Below, one piece after another: positions 7,394 through 15,977 of a DNA stretch of 64,000 bases (the stretch's first letter is position 1; each line of letters starts with the position of its first letter). Made by a program: the position numbers and the translations under genes. The notes below the pieces were generated by a model, which was given only the letters and a program-made list of their open reading frames with translations, was not told the DNA's origin and did not search any database. The DNA is from Paenibacillus_V sp046244365. Lineage in GTDB: Bacteria; Bacillota; Bacilli; Paenibacillales; NBRC-103111. The stretch covers positions 3,038,001 through 3,102,000 of the forward strand of contig NZ_CP176395.1 in NCBI RefSeq assembly GCF_046244365.1, in the 5' to 3' direction.

Positions 7394-8389
7394 ATGATGC
7401 AAGCCATGGTAATTGAAAAATACGGCAAATACCCGCTTAAGTTGGCTGACATTCCAATTCCTGAAGTAGGCGATCATGATGTGTTGGCGGAAATCCATGC
7501 GGCAAGTATTAACCCTCTCGATCTCTTAGTGCGGGATGGTAAATTACGCGTACTGTTGAATTACGATATGCCGCATGTTCTAGGATATGATTTCTCAGGT
7601 ATTGTCATTCAAGTGGGGAGAAAGGTTACAAAGTTTAACGTCGGCGATGAAATATTCGGACGGCCAAGTAAGGGTGGAGCCTTTGCTGAATATATCTCCG
7701 TACATGAAAACGATATCGCCCTAAAACCTAAAAACCTATCCTTTGCGGAAGCAGCGTCAATCCCATTGGTTGGGCTTACGTCTTATCAAGTATTGCATGA
7801 ACGAATGAGGCTATCGGCCGGGCAGAAGGTATTGATTCAAGCCGGATCGGGCGGCGTGGGTACGTTTGCGATCCAACTTGCCAAAGTGATGGGGGGTTAT
7901 GTCGCAACAACGACAAGCGACGCTGGAGCCCAATTGGTCGAGTCGCTTGGAGCCGATCAAATCATCAATTATAAAACGGAACAATTCGATGAGCTGTTAC
8001 AAAATTATGATGGTGTGTTCGATACTCTTGGCGGAGAGACATTAGAGAAGGCATTTAAAATAGTCAAACCAGGCGGGCATATTGTATCGGTTTCAGGGCC
8101 GCCAAATGCACGGTTCGGAGAAGCAGAGAGGCTTGGCTTCATCAAAACGAATATTTTTCGATTGATTGCCCGCAAGATCACGAAACTAGAGAAAAAATAC
8201 AATGTCAAATACAACTTCTTGTTCATGAAACCGAGCGGCAGGCAACTGAAGATCCTTTCCAAATGGATTGAATCCGAAAAAATAAAGCCTGTTATCGATC
8301 GAATATTTCCTTTTGAAGACGCTCAAAAGGCGATGGAGTACTCAGAATCGGGCAGAGCAAAAGGGAAGTTAATATTAAAGATAAAGTGA
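7394..8389 (+). CDS. NADPH-dependent quinone oxidoreductase-like (zinc-free MDR family)
   Basis: 331 residues of the medium-chain dehydrogenase/reductase superfamily. N-terminal GroES-like part (about 1-125) includes GYDFSGIVIQVGRKV; the Rossmann part has AGSGGVGTFAIQLAK (about 151-165), the NAD(P)-binding fingerprint. The zinc-binding cysteines of alcohol dehydrogenases are absent, matching quinone oxidoreductase or enoyl reductase members. Start at ATG 7394 or ATG 7397 behind GGAGG. First gene of an apparent four-gene operon with two SDRs and an Old Yellow Enzyme, likely under the upstream TetR, pointing to reduction of reactive carbonyls or quinones. Confidence 0.9.
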   Translation: MMQAMVIEKYGKYPLKLADIPIPEVGDHDVLAEIHAASINPLDLLVRDGKLRVLLNYDMPHVLGYDFSGIVIQVGRKVTKFNVGDEIFGRPSKGGAFAEYISVHENDIALKPKNLSFAEAASIPLVGLTSYQVLHERMRLSAGQKVLIQAGSGGVGTFAIQLAKVMGGYVATTTSDAGAQLVESLGADQIINYKTEQFDELLQNYDGVFDTLGGETLEKAFKIVKPGGHIVSVSGPPNARFGEAERLGFIKTNIFRLIARKITKLEKKYNVKYNFLFMKPSGRQLKILSKWIESEKIKPVIDRIFPFEDAQKAMEYSESGRAKGKLILKIK

Positions 8390-8402
8390 GGAGCACCTTA
8401 AA

Positions 8403-9101
8403 ATGAAAATTTCTGAACAAATCGCATTTGTCACCGGCGCGAACCGAGGTTTAGGCCGCCATCTTGCCCTCGAACTTCTATCCAGAGGGGCTAAAGTGTA
8501 TGCTGGCGTAAGAAATCCGGAATCCCTCGACATTCCAGGCGTAATACCTGTAAAGCTTGATATTACCAACCCGCAAGAGGTAGCTGCAGCTGCTATGACC
8601 GCTAAGGACGTTACGCTTCTGATCAACAATGCAGGCTCTTCTACAGGCGCTTCTTTGCTTGACGGCGATCTCGATAAAATACAATTGGAATTTAATACGC
8701 ACTTCTTTGGCACACTGTCCATGGTTCGTGCTTTCGCACCTGTTATTTCAAATAATGGTGGAGGGTCTATTCTGAATATTCTTTCCGCATTATCTTGGTT
8801 CAGTATGGGAAGTGCAGGCGCTTATACGGCTGCAAAGGCGGCAGAGTGGGCTCTAACGAACGAGTTGCGCTTAAATCTGTATCCACAAAAGGTGAGAGTA
8901 GCCGGCTTGCACGTGGGCTTTATGGAAACCGATATGACGGCGGGCATTGAAGCTCCTAAGGTTGACCCTGCGGGAGTTGCAAAAATGGCTATTAATGGAA
9001 TAGAGTCCGACAGCTTTGAGATTCTTGCCGATGAATCAAGCCGCAATCTCCAAAAAGCTCTCTCAGGCGGTGTTGCTGCCTTGTACCCACAGCTGGCATG
9101 A
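8403..9101 (+). CDS. Short-chain dehydrogenase/reductase (SDR)
   Basis: 232 residues. Glycine-rich cofactor motif TGANRGLG near 10-17, LLINNAG near 72-78, and catalytic Tyr141/Lys145 in AYTAAK show a classical SDR. A GAGGAG site lies nine bases ahead of ATG 8403. The 3' end overlaps the next gene by four bases (ATGA), so translation is coupled. Substrate cannot be told; the operon suggests a carbonyl or quinone compound. Confidence 0.92.
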   Translation: MKISEQIAFVTGANRGLGRHLALELLSRGAKVYAGVRNPESLDIPGVIPVKLDITNPQEVAAAAMTAKDVTLLINNAGSSTGASLLDGDLDKIQLEFNTHFFGTLSMVRAFAPVISNNGGGSILNILSALSWFSMGSAGAYTAAKAAEWALTNELRLNLYPQKVRVAGLHVGFMETDMTAGIEAPKVDPAGVAKMAINGIESDSFEILADESSRNLQKALSGGVAALYPQLA

Positions 9102-9883
9102 TGAGCAAAACAGTACTCATCACCGGAGCGTCGGGCGGGATAGGTAAAGAGCTAGCGGATCGATTCGCCAAAGATGGATACGACTTGGTGCTGGTAGCGC
9201 GTAGTGAGGCCAAGCTCCTGGATCTCGCGAAGGAATATCGGGAAAGATACCGCGTCCAAGCAACGGTCTTCGCCAAAGATGTCGCGTTGCCCGGCGTGGC
9301 GGAGGAGATCTACGAGGAGCTAAAAGAGCAAGGGATCACAATCGACTATCTCGTTAATAATGCGGGCTTCGGCTTGTACGGGGCATTCTTGGAGACGCAG
9401 TTAGAGCAAGAGATGAACATGATCGACATCAATATCAAGGCTCTGACTGCTATGACGAAGGTGTTCCTGCCAGATATGGTCAAACGGCGCCAAGGGGACG
9501 TGCTGAATGTGGCTTCGTTGGTGGCTTTTTTCCCAGGACCGTTGATGGCGGTTTACTACGCGACAAAGTCTTATGTGCTTTCGTTCACCGAGGCTTTGGA
9601 GAACGAGCTGAAGGGCACCGGTGTGACTGTAGCGGCGCTTTGTCCGGGACCGACAGCGACTGGCTTCGTAGATCGTGCGGGGTTAGCCTCCTCAAAGCTG
9701 TTTAGGAGCGGCGTCATGGAGGTTGGGCAGGTAGCCGACATAGGATATCGCGAATTCATGCGAGGCAAGACGTTAATTATTACAGGGGGGCGTAACCGGC
9801 TGATGGCTTTCCTTCCGCGGTTACTGCCGCGCAAGCTGATGACCCATTTGGTCGGATCCGCACAGGGCAAAGTGGAGCAGTAG
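9098..9883 (+). CDS. Short-chain dehydrogenase/reductase (SDR), DltE/YqjQ-like
   Basis: 261 residues with TGASGGIG near 8-15, VNNAG near 88-92 and Tyr154/Lys157 in YYATKS. The long C-terminal extension (about 200-261, basic and hydrophobic, RLMAFLPRLLPRKLMTHLVG) is typical of the SDR subgroup annotated YqjQ/DltE-like. Starts inside the end of the preceding SDR gene (ATGA overlap). A divergent paralogue of that gene rather than a recent duplicate. Specific substrate unknown. Confidence 0.92.
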   Translation: MMSKTVLITGASGGIGKELADRFAKDGYDLVLVARSEAKLLDLAKEYRERYRVQATVFAKDVALPGVAEEIYEELKEQGITIDYLVNNAGFGLYGAFLETQLEQEMNMIDINIKALTAMTKVFLPDMVKRRQGDVLNVASLVAFFPGPLMAVYYATKSYVLSFTEALENELKGTGVTVAALCPGPTATGFVDRAGLASSKLFRSGVMEVGQVADIGYREFMRGKTLIITGGRNRLMAFLPRLLPRKLMTHLVGSAQGKVEQ

Positions 9884-9914
9884 CCGAATATAGACAAAAG
9901 AGGAGTGCATGAAA

Positions 9915-10997
9915 ATGGGAAAATTGTGGAGCAAAACGAAAATTGGAAACCTGGAATTGTCTAATCGGTTGGCGATGGCACCAATGACACGAAGCAGAGC
10001 GCAAGAGGATGGTACACCTGGAGAACTAACTTCCCTTTATTATGCTCAAAGAGCATCTATGGGTTTAATTATAACGGAAGGTACACAACCCTCTGATGAT
10101 GGTCAAGGTTACTTAAGATCACCTGGCATCTATACTGAAAAGCATATTGAAGGTTGGAAGAAGGTTACGGATGCGGTGCATGAAGCAGGCGGATATCTGT
10201 TTATCCAATTAATGCATGTCGGTCGGATATCGCATCCCGACAATACTCCGCATCATCGTCAAGCAGTTGCGCCATCTGCGATCGCACCCGGCGAACCAAT
10301 ATTTACGGCTAAAGGGATGCTGGACGTACCCGTTCCAAGAGAGCTAAGTGAAGAAGATATTCAAACGACAATTGCGGAGTTTCGAAAAGCGGCAGCAGCA
10401 GCTATTGCAGCAGGAGCTGACGGCGTTGAAATTCATGGAGCCAACGGTTATTTGATTAATCAGTTTATCAGTGAAAACGCGAATAAACGAGTGGATAAAT
10501 ACGGTGGGTCCGTGGAGAACCGCGCTCGCTTTGCAATCGAAGTAACGAAAGCAATCGTTGAAGAAATCGGAGCGGAAAGAACGGGCTTCCGTATTTCTCC
10601 AGGAACGCCTCTTAACGGGATTGACGAAGGCGAACAAGGACCAGAGGTTTATCTCCACCTAGTAAAAGAATTAGCTAATTACAATTTAGCATACCTCCAT
10701 GTTATGCATTTAGGGAACGAAACACTTCTCCGTGAAATTCGTTCGATTTGGCCCCATCCATTATTGGTCAATCGAGCGGGACGAGCACTTGAAGATATTA
10801 GTGTAGATATTGATAATGGCCTTGCTGATGTGGCGCCAGTCGGGGTATGGTCGTTAGCTAATCCGGATTTGGTGGAGCGTCTTAAAGAAGGTTTCCCTTT
10901 GAATGAAGCAGACCGTACAACATTGTACTTTGGTAATGGGAGCGAGGGCTATACGGATTATCCAACGATGAAAGAATTAAAGTCTCAGAAGGGGTAA
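9915..10997 (+). CDS. Old Yellow Enzyme family alkene reductase (NemA-like)
   Basis: About 360 residues, a full-length FMN TIM barrel. Motifs: NRLAMAPMTRSRA near 20, QLMHVGRISHP near 100, the active-site EIHGANGYLINQF with substrate-binding His about 174 and Asn about 177, and YGGSVENRARF near 197. It would reduce activated C=C bonds, nitro groups or nitrate esters with NAD(P)H. I prefer ATG 9915 (GAGGAG nine bases upstream) over ATG 9909, where spacing is only three. Last gene of the redox operon; a TetR plus OYE arrangement recalls the electrophile-responsive nemRA locus, by analogy only. Confidence 0.93.
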   Translation: MGKLWSKTKIGNLELSNRLAMAPMTRSRAQEDGTPGELTSLYYAQRASMGLIITEGTQPSDDGQGYLRSPGIYTEKHIEGWKKVTDAVHEAGGYLFIQLMHVGRISHPDNTPHHRQAVAPSAIAPGEPIFTAKGMLDVPVPRELSEEDIQTTIAEFRKAAAAAIAAGADGVEIHGANGYLINQFISENANKRVDKYGGSVENRARFAIEVTKAIVEEIGAERTGFRISPGTPLNGIDEGEQGPEVYLHLVKELANYNLAYLHVMHLGNETLLREIRSIWPHPLLVNRAGRALEDISVDIDNGLADVAPVGVWSLANPDLVERLKEGFPLNEADRTTLYFGNGSEGYTDYPTMKELKSQKG

Positions 10998-11039
10998 GTA
11001 TAGCTTGAATGGCAAAAAATCAAGTTTCCCAAACAGTTC

Positions 11040-11082
11040 GGAGCAAGGTGGCGACGGGTCTCAACCGGCGTCACCTTGTTCC
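11040..11082 (+). terminator. Long hairpin after the redox operon
   Basis: Arms GGAGCAAGGTGGCGACGG and CCGGCGTCACCTTGTTCC pair at 15 of 18 positions. Only a weak T content follows (CATTTC), so it is a probable but not canonical terminator. Confidence 0.5.
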
Positions 11083-11138
11083 ATTTCACCGTTATGCTTC
11101 TTCATGAGGGCACCTGCTACTGCTGGGTGCCTCAAAAA

Positions 11139-11185
11139 TTCGCCTTTGAGGTGTTACGGTGAACCGTACCATAAGTGACGGCGAA
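11139..11185. repeat. Dispersed palindromic repeat, copy 3
   Basis: TTCGCC at the left and TGACGGCGAA at the right, with the internal TGAACCGTACCATAAGTGAC closely matching copies 1 and 2. It sits in the 365-base gene-free gap between the OYE gene and the repeat protein; apart from this and the hairpin at 11040 I see nothing in that gap. Confidence 0.7.
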
Positions 11186-11363
11186 AAATAATACGAAAAA
11201 TCAGTTCGCCATACATTCGCCCTGTTCCTTCCATGACCAATGAGAGATAATTTGAGCATACGGCCAACTTTACAGAAGGGTTTGAATGTCTGAAGTCGAC
11301 ATTCTTTCTTCAACAGGATGAAAGGTTAGAGCTAGTATTCAAATTTGGAAGGAGAGGGTAAGA

Positions 11364-11798
11364 ATGAGTGCAGCTATGAGGGTTCGAAATATGTACTTCG
11401 GCCCCGGAGGCGGAGCGTATACAGGCCCAGGCGGTGGAATGTACACTGGCCCCGGTGGAGGAGCGTATACAGGCCCAGGGGGCGGTATGTACACAGGACC
11501 AGGTGGAGGAGCGTATACAGGACCAGGCGGGGGGTTATATACTGGACCGGGTGGAGGCGCATATACAGGGCCGGGCGGTGGGCTGTATACAGGACCAGGC
11601 GGTGGTCTCTACACGGGACCAGGCGGTGGGTTATACACAGGACCGGGTGGAGGAATGTATACAGGTCCGGATACAAATCCGTATATGGCTATTCATCCGC
11701 CTTGGCCGTTATTTGTCATTGAACTCCGTAGACTGAGGATGTTCACACAAGCTGATCTCATAGAGAGAGCTTTAAGAGTCGCTGGCTTTAGGTACTAA
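11364..11798 (+). CDS. Glycine-rich octapeptide-repeat protein (GPGGG-x-YT)
   Basis: 144 residues; ATG follows AGGAGAGG. Residues about 11-105 are twelve tandem octapeptides GPGGG(A/M/L)YT with almost no variation; a C-terminal part (about 106-144) contains IHPPWPLFVIELRRL and a short helix TQADLIERALRVAG. No signal peptide or membrane segment. I recall similar proteins in Bacillus and Paenibacillus described as 4-fold beta flower type, where repeated YTGPGGG units build a small beta structure; that family assignment is from memory. Function unknown. Repeat codons vary at third positions, so the repeats are old or gene-converted rather than newly amplified. Confidence 0.85.
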   Translation: MSAAMRVRNMYFGPGGGAYTGPGGGMYTGPGGGAYTGPGGGMYTGPGGGAYTGPGGGLYTGPGGGAYTGPGGGLYTGPGGGLYTGPGGGLYTGPGGGMYTGPDTNPYMAIHPPWPLFVIELRRLRMFTQADLIERALRVAGFRY

Positions 11799-11852
11799 CT
11801 TCGGTTGCACCGATGACAGTAACACTAAATAAGAGTGAGTATAAGTTATTTG

Positions 11853-11892
11853 GAAATGTGGGGCTTTTCGGACATGAAAAGCCCCACATTTC
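11853..11892. repeat. Perfect 17-bp inverted repeat
   Basis: GAAATGTGGGGCTTTTC, loop GGACAT, then GAAAAGCCCCACATTTC. Follows the repeat-protein gene by 55 bases and may terminate it, but no T-run follows on either strand. Confidence 0.7.
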
Positions 11893-12214
11893 AGCGGAAG
11901 GGCAACGCTTAAAAAATGCTTCTCGGTCTCCTTGTTGAACACGCACTCGACACTGCCTACGCGCTTCCCGCCGTCCAGAGTAATTCGCTTCACGGCAAAT
12001 TTGGAAATAGCCCATCGTCCTGTCCAGCTTCGACAAGAAGCTCACCTTCGGCCGCCTGACCTATCCGCACCAACTGATGCGCTTGCTCTGCTGGAGCAGG
12101 TGTATCGGGCGATTAGATTAATCGGGGGAACCCGTACCATAAGTGACGGCGACAAATTGGGTTGTGGGTAAAGCGGAGAAGTGCTGGTGAACGTGTGGGG
12201 GTAAGGGCTTTTAA
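11893..12214. other. Gene-poor stretch with partial repeat copy 4
   Basis: No intact gene. 12121-12152 holds a partial copy of the dispersed repeat (CCCGTACCATAAGTGACGGC). The minus strand has frames that look like degraded coding sequence (for example ITLDGGKRVGSVECVFNKE near 11950) but I cannot assign them. Confidence 0.4.
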
Positions 12215-13027
12215 GTTATAAAAATCATATCCCCGGTTAGCTCATTCAACGATAATTCAATCGAGACGGCGAAGGAAAACGCGAATATTGAGGAATGGAA
12301 CAAGCTGGTTCGCGTGTGCGAGGCGCTGCGCATTGTGGGATGGGGGGAACGTGAGCCTGTGGAGGCGATTGCCGAGAAATGGATCAACGGCTCCTACTAT
12401 TCCAGTCTCCGTACCCGAACCTTTACCACGATTGAAGGTACATCCAAAGGCTGGAGCAAGCGCGGGGATAGCTTTATCATTCATGAAGGCCACGATATGG
12501 CCAACTATGGGATACCTGCTTTGGCTACACAGCGCAACCCATTGCCCAAAAATCCTGTTCGCATGGTCAGATCGGGCAATTACCAGCGCTCTGCGCAACC
12601 GTTTGTGGACAGCCTGGAGCAGCTTAGAGATCGGCTCGACCGCGACATGCGGCAGGAGATCTACGGCGAAGGTTTTGGCTATCTGGGCATTCACTGCTGG
12701 TTTAGCCATCACGACGATCCTTGTGTGCGCTATGAGTATTTTCATGCGGAGCAGGATGTTCCGCCGGACTTCGCTGCAGCTTACTTTATTCGTCCCAGAT
12801 TGCAGGTCGGCAAACTGGCAAAGCGCAGCGGGCAGCTCAAGCTGGAAATCACCCGGCATTTTACCCGTCTGGAGGGAGAGCTTCCGCTTGAGACACAGAA
12901 AGAAATGTTTAAGCGGGACCTGATGGAGATCGCCGCGATATTGGACGAGAAGTTGAAGAAGAAAAAGACGCCCTACCGGACGGACTTGTTGAAAGAAGAT
13001 TTGGCGGCTGTACTGGCAGGATGGTGA
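12215..13027 (+). pseudogene. Unidentified open frame, probably 5'-truncated
   Basis: The frame is open from 12215 and reads plausibly as protein from its first codons (IEEWNKLVRVCEALRIVGWG), but the first standard start is GTG 12314, inside that conserved-looking part, and no ribosome binding site precedes it. I therefore think the N-terminus is missing. Features: EAIAEKWINGSYYSSLRTRT, an aromatic/His-rich middle with GYLGIHCWFSHHDDPCVRYE, and a basic C-terminal helix (EKLKKKKTPYRTD). No signal peptide, no membrane segment. I do not recognise the family. An Imm51-like fragment follows directly, so a link to toxin-immunity loci is conceivable but unsupported. If GTG 12314 is used the product is 237 residues. 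Confidence 0.45.
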
Positions 13028-13036
13028 ACAGAGTGA

Positions 13037-13267
13037 TACGGGCTCGTTGAGGGAAATGGTTATGATTGGGAATCTTTAGCACGAGTTTTTTTAGATGAAA
13101 GAAAACCGCATCTGGCAGAAGATATCGGATTTGATCCTGAAGCAGGAATGTTTTGTGCATATTCTTCAAATCCTGAAAGCTTAAAAGAATTTATTGTAGA
13201 CTTTAAAAAAGCCTGTGAAGATGATGCTGTAATAAAGGATTTATTTTCAAGAGCAGAATTGGATTAA
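13037..13267 (+). pseudogene. C-terminal fragment of an Imm51-type immunity protein
   Basis: 77 codons open without a start codon: YGLVEGNGYDWESLARVF, then FDPEAGMFCAYSSNPESLKE and a helical end. GNGYDW...FDPEAGMFCAYSS is the pattern I know from immunity protein 51 of polymorphic toxin systems. The N-terminal half is absent, the preceding codon in frame is TGA, and the DNA is AT-rich against its neighbours, so this is a relic of acquired toxin-immunity DNA. No cognate toxin is visible. Confidence 0.6.
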
Positions 13268-13406
13268 TACTTAGCTAAAATTAAGGGGGCTGTCCCGTAA
13301 GTAGTTTTTAACCACGGATACCCAGCCCCATAATACAAAAAGCGAGAGTCTTCTGAAGGCTCCAATAATCGAAAAAAACTAATTTCTCAACCTAACAGGT
13401 ATATAA

Positions 13407-13587
13407 TATGGAATTTGTGTTCCATACTGTTTCTATCAGAGGCAGTAGATAACCCTGGACATATCCCAAAGGTTTGATAGATGAAAAGGTATTGTTATCC
13501 TAGGTTATTGCTTTCGTAATTCTTTTAAAATAGTATGATAGTTAAAACAAATGCTTGCCATTGGTCTTCAGTGGTAAGCATTTTTTC
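13407..13587 (+). ncRNA. Candidate small RNA with promoter and terminator
   Basis: A TATAAT box (13402-13407) precedes a hairpin TATGGAA-TTTGTG-TTCCATA (13407-13426), then CAAAGGTTTGA (13467-13477), and the stretch ends in a strong terminator AATGCTTGCCA ... TGGTAAGCATT with T6 (13550-13587). No frame inside has a ribosome binding site. The same hairpin loop, the CAAAGGTTTGA box at the same distance and the AATGCTTRCC start of the terminator recur at 36941-37450. The -35 is not obvious. Confidence 0.45.
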
Positions 13588-14233
13588 TTTGGTCTTAATA
13601 AATAGGGTGATTAAAAGGAGGATTTATAACTATACATTCCGTGTAATGAGCTTGTTATGCAGCGATGATGGATCGGATTCAGAGCTGTTGCACAAATTAT
13701 TATAAGCAAGAAAGAAAGTGGCGGGAGCATCAAGTAACGTCGGGCTGAGTGCTTTAACTAATCCGTTTTCTTGAATGGGAACTGAGGAACTTCAGCTTAT
13801 CATCGGATTGATTAGCGATGTCGACAAAGGTTGGGTACAAGCCTACAAGACTTACCCATTGAGGCATAATCGGTAATAATTGATTTTGGCGCTAACCTTT
13901 GCAGTGCAAGCGTAAGACGTGTAATGGAGTCCTTGATCGCTGTTAGCGGTCAACCCAGTCACGTCTTTAGTCTTTTCAGAAGTTTTAGTAAACGTTTGAA
14001 GGACTAGCGGATTGTCGCTACACAATCTCATCTGTTAAGCTGCGATTTCAATATTGAACAAAAACTTTGATTATCGATAGATACAGCCAGCGATCGCCTC
14101 CCCTTTCCGGAAAGAAGTAAATGATCGTATACAAAGTAAAAACTAGTAAATGGATTGTCGCCGGATGTCAGGCCTATAATCATTACGAAAGCGGATTCTT
14201 GAGTGACCAAACACACAGTAGGGGGTATTCAAA
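13588..14233. other. Gene-free stretch before transporter operon 1
   Basis: About 650 bases. Contains a ribosome-binding-like AAAGGAGG at 13615 with no open frame behind it and a hairpin TTGATCGCT/AGCGGTCAA near 13940. Otherwise nothing recognisable; probably decayed coding sequence plus the promoter of the next operon, which I cannot locate. Confidence 0.4.
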
Positions 14234-15916
14234 ATGGGAACATGGCAAAAATCAACGGCTTTCGGCGTCATGTGCGGCGCGCTTGTTCTTGTAAGTGCTT
14301 GCAGTAACTCCGGTTCTGGCTCGAAGGACGGGCAAAGCGCTTCACCTTCATCCTCGGCATCGGCCGCGCCGTCCGATGCCGCCAAGAAAGTCGTGGAGTT
14401 GACGACGGTTCGCTCGAATCCGTCCGACATCAAGTGGGATCCGGGCGAGTCGATGGATAAGAATTCCGTTTACGATGCCTATGAGAAAGATTTGGGCGTC
14501 CGCATCAAAAACCTGTGGGTAGCCGACTCGAAGCAGTTTACGCAGAAGCTCAACATGATGATCGCGTCGAACGACATTCCCGACTTCTTCTCGGTAACCG
14601 ACCAGATGCAGCTTCAGCAGTTGATCGACTCTGACATGATAATGGATATTAGCGCTGTTTTCGATAAATACGCCACTCCGGAAACCAAGGCGTGGTTTAC
14701 GAAAGACGGCGGGAACCAGATGAAGTCGGCGAAATCCGGCGGCAAGCTGATGGCGATTCCGCTCGCGGACAGCCCTTACAACTCGTCCCACTACTTGTGG
14801 GTGCGCAAGGATTGGCTGAAGAAGCTCAACCTGCCGGAACCGAAGACGATGCAGGACTTACTGAAAATTGCCGAGGAATTCACGAAGCAGAATCCGGGAG
14901 GCGGAGCGGGCAAGTCGTTCGGGATGACGCTGAACAAGGACTTGTATGGCACTTATGGACTTACGGGTTTCTTCAACGGCTACCATGCTTATCCGCAAAC
15001 GTGGCAGAAGGATGCGAACGGCAAGCTCGTCTACGGCAGCATCCAGCCGCAAATGAAATCCGCGCTGAAGCAGCTGCAGGACATGTACAAGGCGGGGCAA
15101 ATCGATCCGGAGTTCGGCACGAAGGATGTCGATAAAGAGAACGAGCTGGTCGCCGGCAACCAAATCGGGATCGCCTACGGAGAGTTTTGGTTGAGCGCAT
15201 GGCCGCTTGAGAAGGCGGCGATCAAGGACGGCAAGCAGGCGCAGGACTGGGAAGTATACGGTCTGCCGTCGATCGACGGAACACCTGCCAAATCGCAGGT
15301 TGGTCTGGGGGCGAACGGGTACGTCGTCATCTCGAAGAAGTGCAAGAACCCGGAAGCCGTTATCCAAATTTTGAACCAATGGGTCAAGATCAGTTCGAAC
15401 GGCATCACGGATGAGCGGAACTTGTACATGAACGGCAAGGGGCTGAAGGACACCGGGAACCTGTACTTCAAAATCAACCCGATCCGCCTCTTCTCGCAGG
15501 ACGGCAACGTGCAAGCCGGCGCCGTGCTGCCGAAAGCAATCGAGGCGAAAGACAAGAGCCTCCTGAAGGGCGATCCGGATTGGACGAACCGGTATGAAAC
15601 CTCGATGCGTTACCAGAACGGAGACGTGACAGGCTGGCTGAACTGGATGATCGCCAAACCGGGCGGTTCCTTCTCGATCATGAACCAGTACTTGCTGGAA
15701 AAACGGTATCAGTCGGATGAATTCTTTGGCGCGCCTACCGTGACGATGCAGGACAAAAAGTCGATTTTGGACGCGAAGGAAAAAGAGACATTTACCAAAA
15801 TCATCATGGGCCAAGTGTCCATCGATGAGTTCGATAAGTTCGTGGCCGACTGGAAGAGCCTCGGCGGCGAAAAAATTACGCAAGAAGTCAACGACTGGTT
15901 CGCGAAGCAAAAGTAA
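14234..15916 (+). CDS. Extracellular solute-binding lipoprotein (LplA-like), transporter 1
   Basis: 560 residues. Type II signal peptide with lipobox LVSAC (Cys about 23), then a low-complexity Ser/Ala/Gly linker to about residue 50, then a family 1 sugar-binding fold. GTAGGGGG precedes ATG 14234. It should capture an oligosaccharide on the outer face of the membrane and feed the two permeases encoded next. Large size (over 500 residues) matches the LplA/YtcQ group of Paenibacillaceae. A terminator-like hairpin follows at 15933, so the binding protein is probably made in excess over the permeases. Substrate unknown. Confidence 0.92.
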   Translation: MGTWQKSTAFGVMCGALVLVSACSNSGSGSKDGQSASPSSSASAAPSDAAKKVVELTTVRSNPSDIKWDPGESMDKNSVYDAYEKDLGVRIKNLWVADSKQFTQKLNMMIASNDIPDFFSVTDQMQLQQLIDSDMIMDISAVFDKYATPETKAWFTKDGGNQMKSAKSGGKLMAIPLADSPYNSSHYLWVRKDWLKKLNLPEPKTMQDLLKIAEEFTKQNPGGGAGKSFGMTLNKDLYGTYGLTGFFNGYHAYPQTWQKDANGKLVYGSIQPQMKSALKQLQDMYKAGQIDPEFGTKDVDKENELVAGNQIGIAYGEFWLSAWPLEKAAIKDGKQAQDWEVYGLPSIDGTPAKSQVGLGANGYVVISKKCKNPEAVIQILNQWVKISSNGITDERNLYMNGKGLKDTGNLYFKINPIRLFSQDGNVQAGAVLPKAIEAKDKSLLKGDPDWTNRYETSMRYQNGDVTGWLNWMIAKPGGSFSIMNQYLLEKRYQSDEFFGAPTVTMQDKKSILDAKEKETFTKIIMGQVSIDEFDKFVADWKSLGGEKITQEVNDWFAKQK

Positions 15917-15932
15917 GGCAGCGGTCTGACTC

Positions 15933-15962
15933 GGCGGGAGGGCTATCCCTCCTGCCATTTTT
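15933..15962 (+). terminator. Intercistronic terminator/attenuator
   Basis: GGCGGGAGGG, loop CTAT, CCCTCCTGCC, then ATTTTTAT. Located between the binding protein and first permease; partial readthrough would set the stoichiometry. Confidence 0.75.
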
Positions 15963-15977
15963 ATCCTGTGACATGCG

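Noticed and set aside
11345..11736. Long Arg-rich frames overlapping the octapeptide gene
   Set aside because: Shadow frames created by the repetitive DNA; only the GPGGG frame has a ribosome binding site and a sensible C-terminus.
13281..13340. GGGGGCTGTCCCGTAAGTAG resembling an insertion-sequence end
   Set aside because: No matching inverted partner or transposase nearby; too short to call.
13985..14000. GTAAACGTTTGAAG as a cre site
   Set aside because: Fails fixed positions of the CcpA consensus on both sides.
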